A stretch of 64,000 nucleotides of DNA. Source: Sinonovacula constricta (Eukaryota > Mollusca > Bivalvia > Cardiida > Solecurtidae). The notes below the pieces were generated by a model. The model saw nothing but the letters and a program-made list of their open reading frames with translations, was not told where the DNA came from and made no database searches. Below, one piece after another: positions 28,201 to 34,289 of the stretch; the first letter of the stretch is position 1; each line of letters starts with the position of its first letter. Made by a program: the position numbers and the translations under genes. The stretch lies in the NCBI GenBank assembly GCA_007844125.1, contig CM017558.1, positions 27,671,478 to 27,735,477 on the forward strand, read 5' to 3'.

Positions 28201-31200
28201 GCTTCAAACTTGAGATATTTGCTTTTATAGATAGAGTAAATTTTGAAACACACCCAAAAATTTCGGATTTTTGCTCGGGGGTACATGTATGCAAAGTTCT
28301 GTAAATTTTATTAGGAACGGTAAAATGCTTTTAAAATCTCATATTATGGGCAGTTCATATTGCAGAAAATTTTAAAACTAGTTGTATGTGTCTAACTAGC
28401 TTCAAACTTGAGATATTTGCTTTTATAGATAGAGTAAACTTTTAAACACACCCAAAAAACTCGGATTTTTGCTCGGGGGTACATGTATGCAAAGTTCTGT
28501 ATTTTTATAAGTATTTGTCCAAAGTGTGATCTTATTGTTCTGATTTATCATGACATGATTGTGTAACAGGAAAAATGGTTAAAATTGGAATATAGAACAG
28601 TAGAATTTGAAAAAATGGTACTTTTTTCATTTTTTGTTCCAGCACAATTTACGGTGTTTTTGAAAATCAAGGGTCACTTTATAAAAATGTACATAACTTG
28701 AGTTACCAATGGTAAACTTCCTTAAAAATTCACCGTAAGATGTGTTTTATAGTACAGATTCAAGAAACAGTATCATTATAAGGATTGTGGAAGGTCACCA
28801 TTACAGGTCCAGAACCTTAAATACCAGTGCGTACATTGAAAGAAAATTCATATATCTTCTTACTGACTGGAGCTGGTAACACAATCGGTAGAGCATTGGT
28901 TCCAGGTATGGGAGGCCCGGGTTTGATTCCAGGCCACGACATACCAGTCATTAAAATGGGAATGGTATAGCTTCCTTGCTAACCCTTAAGCAAATATAAG
29001 GGTAGTTCACAACTGGTTGGCCTGGTGTCTGGATAATGTGACAGGGTGCGATATCATGCCAGGTGTTCATGTCATGCTATTTACAGTGAACACAGCACTA
29101 TATATGTTTCCAGTGGACACTGTCTCCAGATAGCTGAAATACTGTTGGTGTAACGATAAGCGCAAAAAACAAATCTTCCTCCTGATATAGTCAAGTTGTG
29201 ATAGTTCCATGTTGGATTTTGTGAGATGTATGGACCTGGTATGACTTATAAGAACTTAGTGCAGGGTTTCGTGTTTTTTTTTCTTTTTGCAAGTACTTTC
29301 AAGCTTATGCTGCACTATTAAGCATTTGAATGGTTAAGATCACTGTTATGTAACAGTGATTGTTTCAGCTTTGTAGTATCAATAACTTGATATAAACCTT
29401 TTTTTTTTTCAAAAACAAGTTACCTGGTATATTTATCAGTGTAGTAGAAAAAATATGTGAACAGATGTTGTTTTTTATTAAATATTTTTGAAGTTTTGAT
29501 CTCATTATACATCCATAGATTATAGATTAGAATCTGTTAAATATGAAAAACTTCATAGATAGAACTTTTTGGTTGACCTTTAGTGAGCCCTTGCTTCTTT
29601 TTAGACTATTGGTTTATATTGTTCTCTATCAATGACCATTAATATGTCACTGCACAAAAATTTAATAAAAAATAATAAAATGGATAAAAATATTCCCAAA
29701 TAAATCAAGTAATATATTTATAATATATGGTTACCTTTTTATTTCAGGTTATTTTTTATTGGTGCTGGTAACAATCATCTACCCCAGGTTGTGTCCATGA
29801 TCAATGTGAAGAGGCTGACGCCCATACCTTCTCTTCTTATAATTGTAAGTTTTTACTAAGTTTTTTTATAAACAATAAAAAATAAACAAAAACTAATAAT
29901 TATTCAATCCTGCCAGTCTTTAACATGACTTTACACGTTCAGTTCCAAGTCCTTATTTGCTAATGTGACCATTTTACTCTACTTGAAATTATTAGCACCA
30001 CTCGCATCAACTTCTTGTAATAAATAAAATTCATATTGATGAAACATTGAGTCAGTTACATGTTGACTTGTGTTTGTCTGCAAATTTGTATTATGTAATG
30101 GCATTTCCAGGCGTGCATTCAGGAAGGGAGCAAAAAAACAAATCGTTCAATAACACCATTAGCGGCAAACTTCATTACTGGCTAACGTTCGCTTCCACTG
30201 AACACATACCTGGACAAGTTAGGATAATGTATGGCTATGCTTTGTCGGATGAATTGTTTACATTTAAAAAACAACAACTTTACCATAATTTATAGGGCGC
30301 CCGTTGCCAAATGGTCTAGGTGCCGACGTGTAACACCTTTGACTACTCAGCCTCTCTCCTCATGACTTCCGATCGCTGTTATTGTGAAGGACTTTCATGT
30401 GTGCATGTCTTCCACCTGATCTGCATTGTAACAGTTGTTCTTCCCAAATATTTGTCTACGTTCTTTGTCTTTCTTCATCCCAATAGCTGTGCATTGCTAT
30501 AATTTATAGTTGGTGCATTTAATTTACAACATTTTACGTTCTCCAGATAACTGAAATACTGTTGGTGGGACAATAACCAAGTAAACACAAACAATTTAAC
30601 ATGATTTTTTTTAGCAAGCACTATCAGGTACCACCCACACCCTTAGCTGACATCCATGTTTTCAATGATTAACTTCTATTAATACATGTTTGTTGTTTTT
30701 TTTCTCTGTTGTTTCAGCTTATCCTGACGCTGTTATTCCAGAACAGTGGTGATATTTTCTACCTGATTGAGATGGAAGGTTTTGGCTTTGCTTCAATCCT
30801 TGTGCTGACATTTGCCAGTCAAGTGTGGCTGAGATACAAGGAACCCGACCTCCCCAGACCCATCAAGGTACTTAGGAATGCACCAACTGTGACTCGGCTA
30901 ACTTGTAATTTCTTTGTCCCTTAATGAATATATTTCAGTTCTGTTCAACAAATTATAAACTTGCAGCCTCTCACCTGCAGAGATTTGAGGGTCAGTCAGG
31001 GCGAAAACTTTCACATGAGATTTTTCAGCTGACATATTTTAAGCACATGATTCTGTTCAGACATTTGTATAAGTTATTCATTCATTATCGCTGGATATTG
31101 CCCTTATGATAGCATTTTTTTTATCATTAGATGCATATTTCTTTATTAAAAACAACAACAAAATAACTTTTTTTAAATGCCACAAAATTCAACTGTATTT

Positions 31201-33067
31201 TTGAGTTACATGATTACACCCCTTATTTTATCTGTTGCAGGTGCCCATTGCTCTGCCCGCTGTTCTGTGCGTCATCAGTTTTGCCATCGTTATTCTTACG
31301 TTTTATCAGAAGCCCAATGAAAGTTTCCTGGCGCTGGGCCTGGTTTGCCTGGGCATTGTTCTTTACTGTATCGGTGGCAAGTGGAATAACAAACCCAAAT
31401 TTATACAGGACAAGATTGGTAAGTGCTAGATCCGTTCAACGTTTGAATGTTAAGTTAACTCTAATTTTGCTAGGCGCATATTTATAGGGCTTTGGCAAAA
31501 AATGTTGATCCAGCTCAGCCAGCTCCCTGCTTGGAACTGTTTGATAAGGATCTATTTGTTGTCGAGTCCAGCAATGGGTCTAGGCACCTGTGCACGTCAG
31601 TGAAAGAAGACGAATAAATCAGGATTATAAACAATTATAGTAAACTGAAGAATAAACTCTTATCTGGCTATAATTGTTTATAATCAAGTGGGCCTCGCCT
31701 TTAGCTGAGCGGTTTAGAGTTGCCGACCTGTAACTCCACAGACCCTCACTGCTTGGGTTCGAGTCCCATTCAGGGAAACCTTCATGTGTGGTTTTCCAGC
31801 TAACCAGCGGTGCAGCTGTGGTTCTACCCAGACATAATTCTTTCTCTACCCACCGGCCGCAATAGCTTAGGTGGTAGAGCATCAGCTTGCAGATCGGGAG
31901 ATCGTGGGTTCAAACCCCAGGCTAGGTCAAACCAAAGACTTTAAAGTTGGTAGTAGTGGCTTCCCTCCTAACACTCGGGGCTAAGCGGACAGCATTACGC
32001 CTGACTCGTCGGTGTCAGTCTAATGGACCGGCCGGGTTCAGTCCCTGGGCACCTCATAAGTGCCTCTGTGCTATAATGATAGAAATGTCGCAGCACAGTA
32101 TTGGCAAAAATGCCGGCTAATCCCATCCCATCCCTTCCTCTACCAAAAATTAGCGGGACGTCACCAATATGGCCATAATTGTGTCTGTGCGATGTCAGAA
32201 GACACAAAACAAAACTAATAACCAAGTCACAAAGTCTTAGTTATTTGCTAAAGCTAATTAAGCAAACTGACTATCCCAATGACTTACATTTTTATTAGGG
32301 CGGGAATTTAGACCCATGAAAGCGAGACTGCTACAGTGGACTTTAATATAAACTGTAATATATATGAGGCCAGTTATGTAGCTATGTTTTCATCTGTCTA
32401 ATATGACACATTGTGCGCCCATGGGGTAGCAATAGATTTGCTCTCCTCTGACTGCTTTGACTCTAAGCGCGTGGGTTCAAGTCCAAATCGGGGCGAAGGA
32501 CTTAATGTGAGAAGTGCTTTCAGCTGACTTGCAGTCTGCCGGTGGTTCTACCCTGACGTGTGTCTGGTGTCTTCCTCCACCAAAAAGCTGGACGTTGCTA
32601 TAATGATCGATCATACATGGTCGCTGCAATGTATTTCAAAAACAAAACTAAAATTGCCACCTGCTGGAGGCTGATCAGCGACGCAAAGCAAAGTACTGCA
32701 GATATTGCCTTTTAGAGGGATATCATCTGGACAGAATTGTTTGCCATGACCAGTACTTGGACTTGCATGTTTGAAAAGTCTAATGAAATAAGTCAGCAGC
32801 TTGTCAAAAAGATCACCATAACTCTTATCCTGTTGATGTAAAAGATACTCAAGCTAATGCAGGTAGTATAGATCCAGATAGCTGCTAATAGTCTAATTCC
32901 ACATTTTTTTCATGAACTCAACTTTTTGCTGCTCCAGAGTTTGTTGTTTCTTTTGCCATTAATAATTTTATTCTTGATTTTTTTCTTCAGATTTCTTAAC
33001 TGTCCTGGTGCAGAAGAGTTTGTTGGTGTGTCCCCCAGCCAGTGAGGCTGATCTGAAGTTTGAGTAG
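3276..33067 (+). CDS. SLC7-family heterodimeric amino-acid transporter light chain (LAT/xCT/b0,+AT group), 10 coding exons
   Basis: The gene spans ten exons: 3276-3753, 16687-16812, 23524-23623, 24088-24132, 24622-24745, 25633-25736, 29748-29844, 30718-30867, 31241-31418 and 32991-33067. All introns are GT-AG and phases match at every join. The total is 1479 bases, or 492 residues plus TAG, which is the usual size for this family (about 490-535). Visible hallmarks are GSGIFVSP in TM1 (45-52), CYAELGT in TM2 (82-88), a YPNC cysteine (Cys144) where LAT1 and xCT bond to the SLC3A2 heavy chain, NLPLAIGIS after TM6 (251-259), AVAVTF (288-293), RLFFIG after TM8 (326-331) and RPIKVP before TM11 (405-410). 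From the family, it should be a plasma-membrane amino-acid exchanger working as a heterodimer. Similarity is shared among LAT1/2, y+LAT, b0,+AT and xCT, so the substrate class cannot be fixed from sequence alone. Confidence 0.93.
4068..5490. mobile_element. 1423-base TIR transposon with CAGCG-T-tract ends (family H)
   Basis: The left end is CAGCG followed by ten T and CC. The right end is the inverse, with GG, eight A and CGCTG. The 5-base duplication ACTTG flanks it (4063-4067 and 5491-5495). Multiple ATTGGGAA motifs lie inside both ends, as in the element at 2109. No transposase frame is present, so it is nonautonomous. Confidence 0.8.
5496..6205. other. Intron 1 sequence without recognised features
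   Basis: I see no exon or complete repeat here. A stretch near 6050-6140 (GATCCTGATCAGACTGGCTGG) resembles a dispersed motif seen again near 8680, 14190, 14590, 31500 and 32870. Confidence 0.35.
6206..6520 (+). mobile_element. tRNA-derived SINE, family B
   Basis: This is a diverged copy with a tRNA-like 5' part (GAGCTGGCTCCAG, GTTTGATCGAGGG) and the family body: TAATGGTAGTTCCAC, CAGGTGTTCCCGGCAT, AGGCAGCATTATATCTGCTTC and CAGATAACTGAAATACTGTT. It ends in a CAAACATAAACAA tail. Confidence 0.7.
6655..6720 (-). mobile_element. Partial SINE, family C, reverse orientation
   Basis: GTGGGGGAAGACCC and TATCTGGGTAGAACCACCGG are the reverse complement of the family C body. Confidence 0.6.
7110..7285 (+). 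mobile_element. Diverged 3' part of a family C SINE with a CA repeat
   Basis: GTGGTTCTTACCAGA, GGGGCTTCCTCC and GTTGCTATAGTGACCATAATT follow the family C order. A (CA)n run of about 38 bases (7226-7264) occupies the tail. Confidence 0.55.
7286..8826. other. Intron 1 sequence without recognised features
   Basis: This is AT-rich sequence with only short chance frames. The segment near 8650-8710 has a GCAAATAATGCAAATCCAGA motif found in several other introns here and probably belongs to an old dispersed repeat. Confidence 0.35.
8827..9040. repeat. 104-base tandem duplication
   Basis: Two units share GAACATAGA, AGTGAGAGTAAATCTA and TTGACCCATA-TATGTC-GGCAAAAATGT, offset by 104 bases (8827 and 8931). 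Both end in a C-rich CCACC tract. Confidence 0.8.
9041..10830. other. Intron 1 sequence without recognised features
   Basis: There is no supported exon. The sequence is mostly AT-rich, with a G-rich patch at 9730-9810. Confidence 0.35.
10831..10853 (+). other. G-run tract with quadruplex potential
   Basis: Three G-runs of four to six separated by single T or C bases fall within 23 bases, in an otherwise AT-rich intron. Confidence 0.6.
11519..11873. mobile_element. Possible 355-base family H-like element
   Basis: The left end reads CTGGG followed by nine T. The right end reads nine A, then GCAATAACAG. The flanks GCGGT and GCGGC agree in 4 of 5 bases. Interior TTCCCC and GGGCCCTGTCCCC motifs recall the subterminal repeats of the other elements. 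The terminal match is loose, so this is tentative. Confidence 0.3.
11880..13340. other. Intron 1 sequence, mostly unrecognised, with a SINE fragment
   Basis: A reverse family C fragment is visible at 12352-12425 (TGTCTGGGTAGAAC). The remainder shows no exon or repeat that I can support. Confidence 0.4.
13341..13661. repeat. ~160-base tandem duplication
   Basis: Two units share CAGCTAAAAATAGAAATCGA, GGTCACATGGCTCTCTAAGTT and AATAGCTAATAGTGCTGCTTGG. They start near 13345 and 13506 with small indels. Confidence 0.8.
13662..15875. other. Intron 1 sequence with a family D fragment
   Basis: The family D core (TCAAGTGCCAGTGTGCCATA, CCCAAAATACAA) is at 14400-14440. Two copies of the GCAAATA-TGTAGAT motif lie at 14180 and 14580. 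A short direct duplication GTGGGTCAGGATCGTGTCAGG is at about 14812-14855. No exons are visible. Confidence 0.45.
15876..16110 (+). mobile_element. tRNA-derived SINE, family A
   Basis: The tRNA-like head has an A-box (TAGCTTAAGTGGTAGAGC) and a B-box (GGTTCAACCCC). It is followed by the family body: CTCGGGGCTGAG, CGGGGTCACTATAATGGAC, GCCGGGTTCAGTCCCTGG, and TGCCCCTGTGCTATAATGAT near the 3' end. An expanded C run sits after the B-box. Confidence 0.85.
16281..16580 (+). mobile_element. tRNA-derived SINE, family B (well preserved)
   Basis: The B-box-like GGATTCGATCCCGGGCC is intact. It is followed by GGGACATACCAAAGTCAT, AATATAAGGGTAGTTCCAC, CAGGATAATGTGACTGGGTA, CAGGTGTTCATGGCATGC and GATAATTGAAATACTGTTGG, and it ends in a CAAACAAACAA tail. 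Confidence 0.8.
16687..16812 (+). CDS. SLC7 transporter coding exon 2 (residues 160-201)
   Basis: The acceptor is tttcag (16681-16686) and the donor is G|gtatgt, phase 1 to 1, 126 bases. It encodes the rest of TM4 with AVNC (164-167) and TM5, a run of isoleucines ending GFYYIIS. The sequence lines up with the LAT pattern VNC-SV-VQ-K-ALA. It follows the 12.9-kb intron 1, and a SINE begins 38 bases past its donor. Confidence 0.92.
16851..17134 (+). mobile_element. tRNA-derived SINE, family A, with 14-base target duplication
   Basis: The head has TAGCTCAAGCAGTAGAG and GGTTCAAACCC. The body ends in CCCATCCCATCCC. TATAAATGTATATA flanks it at 16837-16850 and 17135-17148, a clean target-site duplication of LINE-type integration. 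It lies just inside intron 2. Confidence 0.9.
17181..17425. repeat. 60-base tandem repeat, about 4 units
   Basis: Units contain ATTGGCT, AAGTTCATGGTGAGCTACTG and TCACCCCATAAGGACACTGG and recur every 60 bases. Because 60 is a multiple of three, both strands stay open and give spurious repetitive proteins. Confidence 0.9.
17455..17612 (+). mobile_element. Diverged SINE, family C
   Basis: CCTAGTGGTAGAGCCGCTAAC gives the tRNA-like A-box. GACTTGCGGTGCCC, TTGGTTCTACCCGAA and GGAGTCTTCCCACACCAAA follow the family body. Confidence 0.65.
17613..19497. other. Intron 2 sequence with a reverse family C SINE
   Basis: A reverse-strand family C copy occupies about 18305-18462 (AGCTGGAAAACCTCCCCACA, then CTTGGGCGCCCC at its tRNA-like start). 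The rest is AT-rich with no supported exon. Confidence 0.5.
19498..19815 (+). mobile_element. tRNA-derived SINE, family B
   Basis: It shows ACCTGGTAGTACAATCCTTAG, GCAACATACCAAAGTTGT, AATATAAGGGTAGTTCCACA, CAGGTGTTCACGGCATGCTA and a 3' CAGGTAACTGAAATACC, in family order. Confidence 0.8.
19816..20920. other. Intron 2 AT-rich sequence without recognised features
   Basis: No exon or repeat can be supported here. Confidence 0.35.
20921..21115. repeat. Two-unit tandem repeat, each unit a potential hairpin
   Basis: Each ~110-base unit has CTTGGTATGTCAAG, then GGACC-TGACAT-CCAAACATTAA, so the ends of each unit are partly self-complementary (TTGGTATGTCAAG against CTTGACATACCAA). Both units end with a TAGGCGT motif. 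Confidence 0.7.
21140..21828. repeat. 28-base minisatellite with 224-base higher-order period
   Basis: About 24 units of TAGCTAAATGTAACACTTG plus ATTAGTTTA are present. Variant markers (ATTAGTATAT, TTTACAGC, ACTAGATT, AAAAATAACAC, TATAGGTAAA) occur in the same order twice, at 21411 on and 21635 on. They are offset by 224 bases, which is 8 units. Confidence 0.9.
21827..21892 (+). mobile_element. Internal fragment of a family B SINE
   Basis: TGGCTAACACTGAAGCAAAT, ATAAAGGTAGTTCTA and GGCTGGCCCGGCATCA match the family middle only. Confidence 0.6.
22204..22391. mobile_element. 188-base TIR element (family H MITE)
   Basis: The left end is CAAG followed by a T tract. The right end is an A tract followed by CAACCTG, whose reverse complement is CAGGTTG plus eight T. 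The 5-base duplication TATTG flanks it (22199-22203 and 22392-22396). Interior TTTTGGGGAAAA motifs recall the larger elements. Confidence 0.65.
22495..22785 (+). mobile_element. tRNA-derived SINE, family C, with internal insertion
   Basis: CCGCCCTTAGCATAGTGGTAG is the A-box and GGGTTCGAGTCCCATTC the B-box. They are separated by about 80 extra bases ending in a poly-A run. The body then follows (AGAAGGTCGTCCAGCTCAC, GGGGTCTTCCCACCAAAACA, GTTGCTATAATGATCATAAA). Confidence 0.8.
22786..23523. other. End of intron 2 without recognised features
   Basis: This is AT-rich sequence. The frame at 22960-23226 (-) shows no splice or family support. Confidence 0.4.
23524..23623 (+). CDS. SLC7 transporter coding exon 3 (residues 202-234)
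   Basis: The acceptor is gattgacag, with a weak pyrimidine tract, and the donor is TG|gtatgt. The exon is 100 bases, phase 1 to 2. It encodes the extracellular loop with SFANSFED and the unwound part of TM6, [10 protein letters not shown]. Trp230 sits at the substrate-gate position, which from family knowledge is Phe in LAT1 and Trp in b0,+AT. Confidence 0.92.
23939..24045 (+). mobile_element. 3' fragment of a family B SINE in intron 3
   Basis: GCATGCTATGCACAGTGAAG, GGCAGCACTATATCTGCCTC and GTTGGTGGGACAATAAACCC match the 3' third of family B. Confidence 0.75.
24088..24132 (+). CDS. SLC7 transporter coding exon 4 (residues 235-249), 45-base micro-exon
   Basis: The acceptor is tttgcag and the donor is AG|gtaaat, phase 2 to 2. 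It encodes [15 protein letters not shown], the second half of TM6 and the WxxLNxxxxE signature. Splitting codons on both sides restores Trp235 and Arg250, which confirms both joins. Confidence 0.92.
24622..24745 (+). CDS. SLC7 transporter coding exon 5 (residues 250-291)
   Basis: The acceptor is tctctacag and the donor is GTT|gtatgt, phase 2 to 0, 124 bases. It encodes [12 protein letters not shown]7 with [13 protein letters not shown], and the start of the PAVAV motif. These match the TM7 region common to all light chains. Confidence 0.92.
25633..25736 (+). CDS. SLC7 transporter coding exon 6 (residues 292-325)
   Basis: The acceptor is gtggtcag and the donor is AG|gtaaaa, phase 0 to 2, 104 bases. 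It encodes [15 protein letters not shown] and TM8 with [12 protein letters not shown], completing AVAVTF from the previous exon. Intron 6 after it is 4 kb and hosts a TTAA transposon. Confidence 0.92.
26015..26095 (+). mobile_element. Family D repeat in intron 6
   Basis: GGCACTGTTTGACAAATGTC, GGTGTGCCGTAAAACCCAAA and ATACAAATAC form the common core also seen at 14400 and 33968. GGCAC and GTGCC make a short stem. Confidence 0.6.
26357..28816. mobile_element. 2.46-kb TTAA-flanked TIR transposon carrying a satellite array
   Basis: Both ends carry the perfect 16-base inverted repeat GGTTCTGGACCTGTAA, flanked by TTAA (26353-26356 and 28817-28820). TTAA duplications are typical of the piggyBac and Kolobok superfamilies; the GG start fits Kolobok better, which is inference. 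No transposase is present. The interior has a unique left part (26357-27110), seven ~198-base tandem units, and a ~320-base right part. A short frame at 26520-26717 (MREPGARQ...) has no recognised domain. Confidence 0.85.
27112..28500. repeat. Seven tandem ~198-base units inside the TTAA transposon
   Basis: AGGAAC of each unit falls at 27124, 27321, 27519, 27718, 27916, 28115 and 28313, giving spacings of 197-199. Units share ATATTGCAGAAAATTTTAAA, GTGTCTAACTAGCTTCAAAC and AAACACACCCAAAAA. Units 4 and 6 share CTGTAAAATG and CATATCATGG; units 3 and 5 share GCAGACAATTTT and AAAAGTTCGGGTTTTTT. This indicates a dimeric higher-order pattern. Confidence 0.92.
28866..29175 (+). mobile_element. tRNA-derived SINE, family B (most complete head)
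   Basis: The head has GAGCTGGTAACACAATCGGT, AGAGCATTGGTTCCAGG and the B-box GGGTTTGATTCCAGGCC. The body then runs through GACATACCAGTCAT, AATATAAGGGTAGTTC, CAGGTGTTCATGTCATGCTA and GATAGCTGAAATACTGTTGG to an AAAAAACAAA tail. Confidence 0.85.
29748..29844 (+). CDS. SLC7 transporter coding exon 7 (residues 326-358)
   Basis: The acceptor is tttatttcag and the donor is ATT|gtaagt, phase 2 to 0, 97 bases. It encodes [14 protein letters not shown], the intracellular loop, then [12 protein letters not shown] leading into TM9. Most relatives have REG where this protein has GNN just before HLP, so the loop is slightly atypical. Confidence 0.92.
30292..30595 (+). mobile_element. Degenerate family C head followed by a family B tail
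   Basis: GGGCGCCCGTTGCCAAATGG and GAAGGACTTTCATGTG with CTTCCACCTGATCTGCATTG resemble an old family C copy (30292-30460). At 30540-30590, CTCCAGATAACTGAAATACT and GTTGGTGGGACAATAA is a family B 3' end. Confidence 0.55.
30718..30867 (+). CDS. SLC7 transporter coding exon 8 (residues 359-408)
   Basis: The acceptor is gtttcag after a long T-rich tract and the donor is AAG|gtactt, phase 0 to 0, exactly 50 codons. It encodes TM9-TM10 with [13 protein letters not shown] and ends [14 protein letters not shown], the conserved loop before TM11. Confidence 0.92.
31241..31418 (+). CDS. SLC7 transporter coding exon 9 (residues 409-467)
   Basis: The acceptor is tctgttgcag and the donor is G|gtaagt, phase 0 to 1, 178 bases. 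It encodes VPIALP, TM11 and TM12 ([17 protein letters not shown]), then [13 protein letters not shown], the start of the cytoplasmic tail. Confidence 0.92.
31683..31852 (+). mobile_element. 5' part of a family C SINE, interrupted
   Basis: GGCCTCGCCTTTAGCTGAGC, GGGTTCGAGTCCCATTCAGG, TGTGGTTTTCCAGCTAACCA and GTGGTTCTACCCAGACAT are present. The element breaks at TTTCTCTACCCA and resumes at 32135. Confidence 0.85.
31853..32134 (+). mobile_element. Family A SINE nested in the family C SINE
   Basis: CCGGCCGCAATAGCTTAGGT, GGTTCAAACCCC, the GGCCGGGTTCAGTCCCTGG body and the CCCATCCCATCCC end are all present. CTCTACC lies at both insertion edges (31844-31850 and 32138-32144). Confidence 0.88.
32135..32215 (+). 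mobile_element. 3' part of the interrupted family C SINE
   Basis: TTCCTCTACCAAAAATTAGC, GGGACGTCACCAATATGGCC and ATAATTGTGTCTGTGCGATGT continue the family C body broken at 31852. Confidence 0.8.
32325..32715 (+). repeat. Duplicated 390-base segment including a family C SINE (copy 1)
   Basis: The block runs from GACTGCTACAGTGGACTTTA through a family C SINE (32413-32655) to GTACTGCAGATATTGCCTTTTA. The same order recurs at 34612-34985, so this is a segmental copy and not an independent SINE insertion. Confidence 0.8.
32991..33067 (+). CDS. SLC7 transporter terminal coding exon 10 (residues 468-492)
   Basis: The acceptor is a strong ttttcttcag. It encodes [25 protein letters not shown] and then TAG at 33065. 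The amphipathic segment followed by a short acidic tail resembles the C-terminal helix and VxP motif of LAT and xCT proteins. Confidence 0.9.
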
Positions 33068-33785
33068 AACCAAGGCAAAGAATATTGTTGTGACAGTAGG
33101 CTTATAGCGGGGGTTATGTGGTTCTTGTGGGAGTGGAGAGTTGGTAGAAAGGAAGTTGATTGGATAGAAATGGTAACCAGCAGATGGTAGATTGTATAAC
33201 TAATGGGTGATGGACTGCAAGTGTCAAAAAAGATTACTACGGACTTGCCAGTGACCATAAAAATAGAAAGGAAGGAATTGTAACATATCGTCACTTGCTC
33301 TTGCTTCTGTAAAAGTTACTACCAGCGAGAAATTAAGTAAATTATAAGATGAAAAGCAAGTGTAAATAAACATTATGGCTTAAAGTTTGATGGTAGAATT
33401 TACAAAACAGATTTGTCTGAAAAATAGTTATCTTTTTGTTGTAAGGCAATTTACTAAACAATCTTTTTAAGGACTTTTTTGCCACATTTGCATAATTAAA
33501 AAAAAAGAATTGTCATGATTTATATTATTTATTTATCTTTTTGTGGTTCTAGCAGTTGTAGAGACAATGTCACAATATGTTGTCAGTTTGTTGTGTATGT
33601 TGGTGTGCTATTAATAGCTTTTCACCACATTTCTATACCATAGAAAACATTGTGTCAGTTTTTAAACTTTGTCAGCATTACATCAGTTTACTAAGGGTAG
33701 TTATCACACTTTTTCTGATTGAACGAGTATCAAGCCAAAAATACCTTTATTCCCTATTCTTGTTGGACAAGCTACAGCTTCTCAT
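33068..33785 (+). other. Transporter 3' UTR region
   Basis: Sequence after the stop codon includes the candidate poly(A) signal at 33365. The small frames at 32968-33294 (-) and 33577-33798 (+) have no family support. Confidence 0.5.
33365..33370 (+). other. Candidate polyadenylation signal of the transporter gene
   Basis: AATAAA lies 298 bases after the stop codon. It would give a short 3' UTR. Many further AATAAA hexamers follow in the AT-rich stretch up to 36.4 kb, so longer transcripts are possible. Confidence 0.35.
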
Positions 33786-34120
33786 GGTGCGCCCATAGCA
33801 TAGTGGTAGAGTCGTCGATATGTTACGCCTCTGACCGCTGAGCCTTTCACAGCATGGGTTTGAGTCCCTTTCAGGGCGAAGAACTTAATTTGGGAAGGTC
33901 TTCCAGCTGACCTGCGGTGCACCCGTGGTTCTACCCAGATATGTGTTCTGGTGTTCCTTCACTAAAGCTTCGGCACCGTATGACCTATCAAGTGTCGGTG
34001 TGCCGTAACCCCCCCCCCCCCCCCTCTCAAAAAATACAAATACCTCCACCAAATCAGCTGGAGGTCCCTATAATGATCATAATTGGTCGCTGAGATGTAT
34101 CTCAGAAACGAAAAAAAAGC
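33786..34120 (+). mobile_element. Family C SINE interrupted by a family D repeat
   Basis: GTGCGCCCATAGCATAGTGG, GGGTTTGAGTCCCTTTCAGG and GTCTTCCAGCTGACCTGCGG are followed by a family D core at 33968-34046 (GTGTCGGTGTGCCGTAA, then 16 C, then AAAATACAAATAC). The family C 3' end (CTGGAGGTCCCTATAATGATC) then resumes. Confidence 0.8.
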
Positions 34121-34289
34121 TACTCATAAAATGTAATAACTCTTTTTCTTTTCTATTGTCAGTTTTTCTAGGATATTTATGGGATATTTATGTTATGTTT
34201 ATTTTCATTTAGTATTTCTAAGTATACCCAGTCCCCCACTCCACAACCTACCACTTCAAAGCACTGTAATTATAGGGTTTGCCCACTGC

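Noticed and set aside
27112..28500. Regular ~198-base repeats considered as a CRISPR-like array
   Set aside because: Units are contiguous with no unique spacers, and the setting is an intron of an animal gene inside a transposon.
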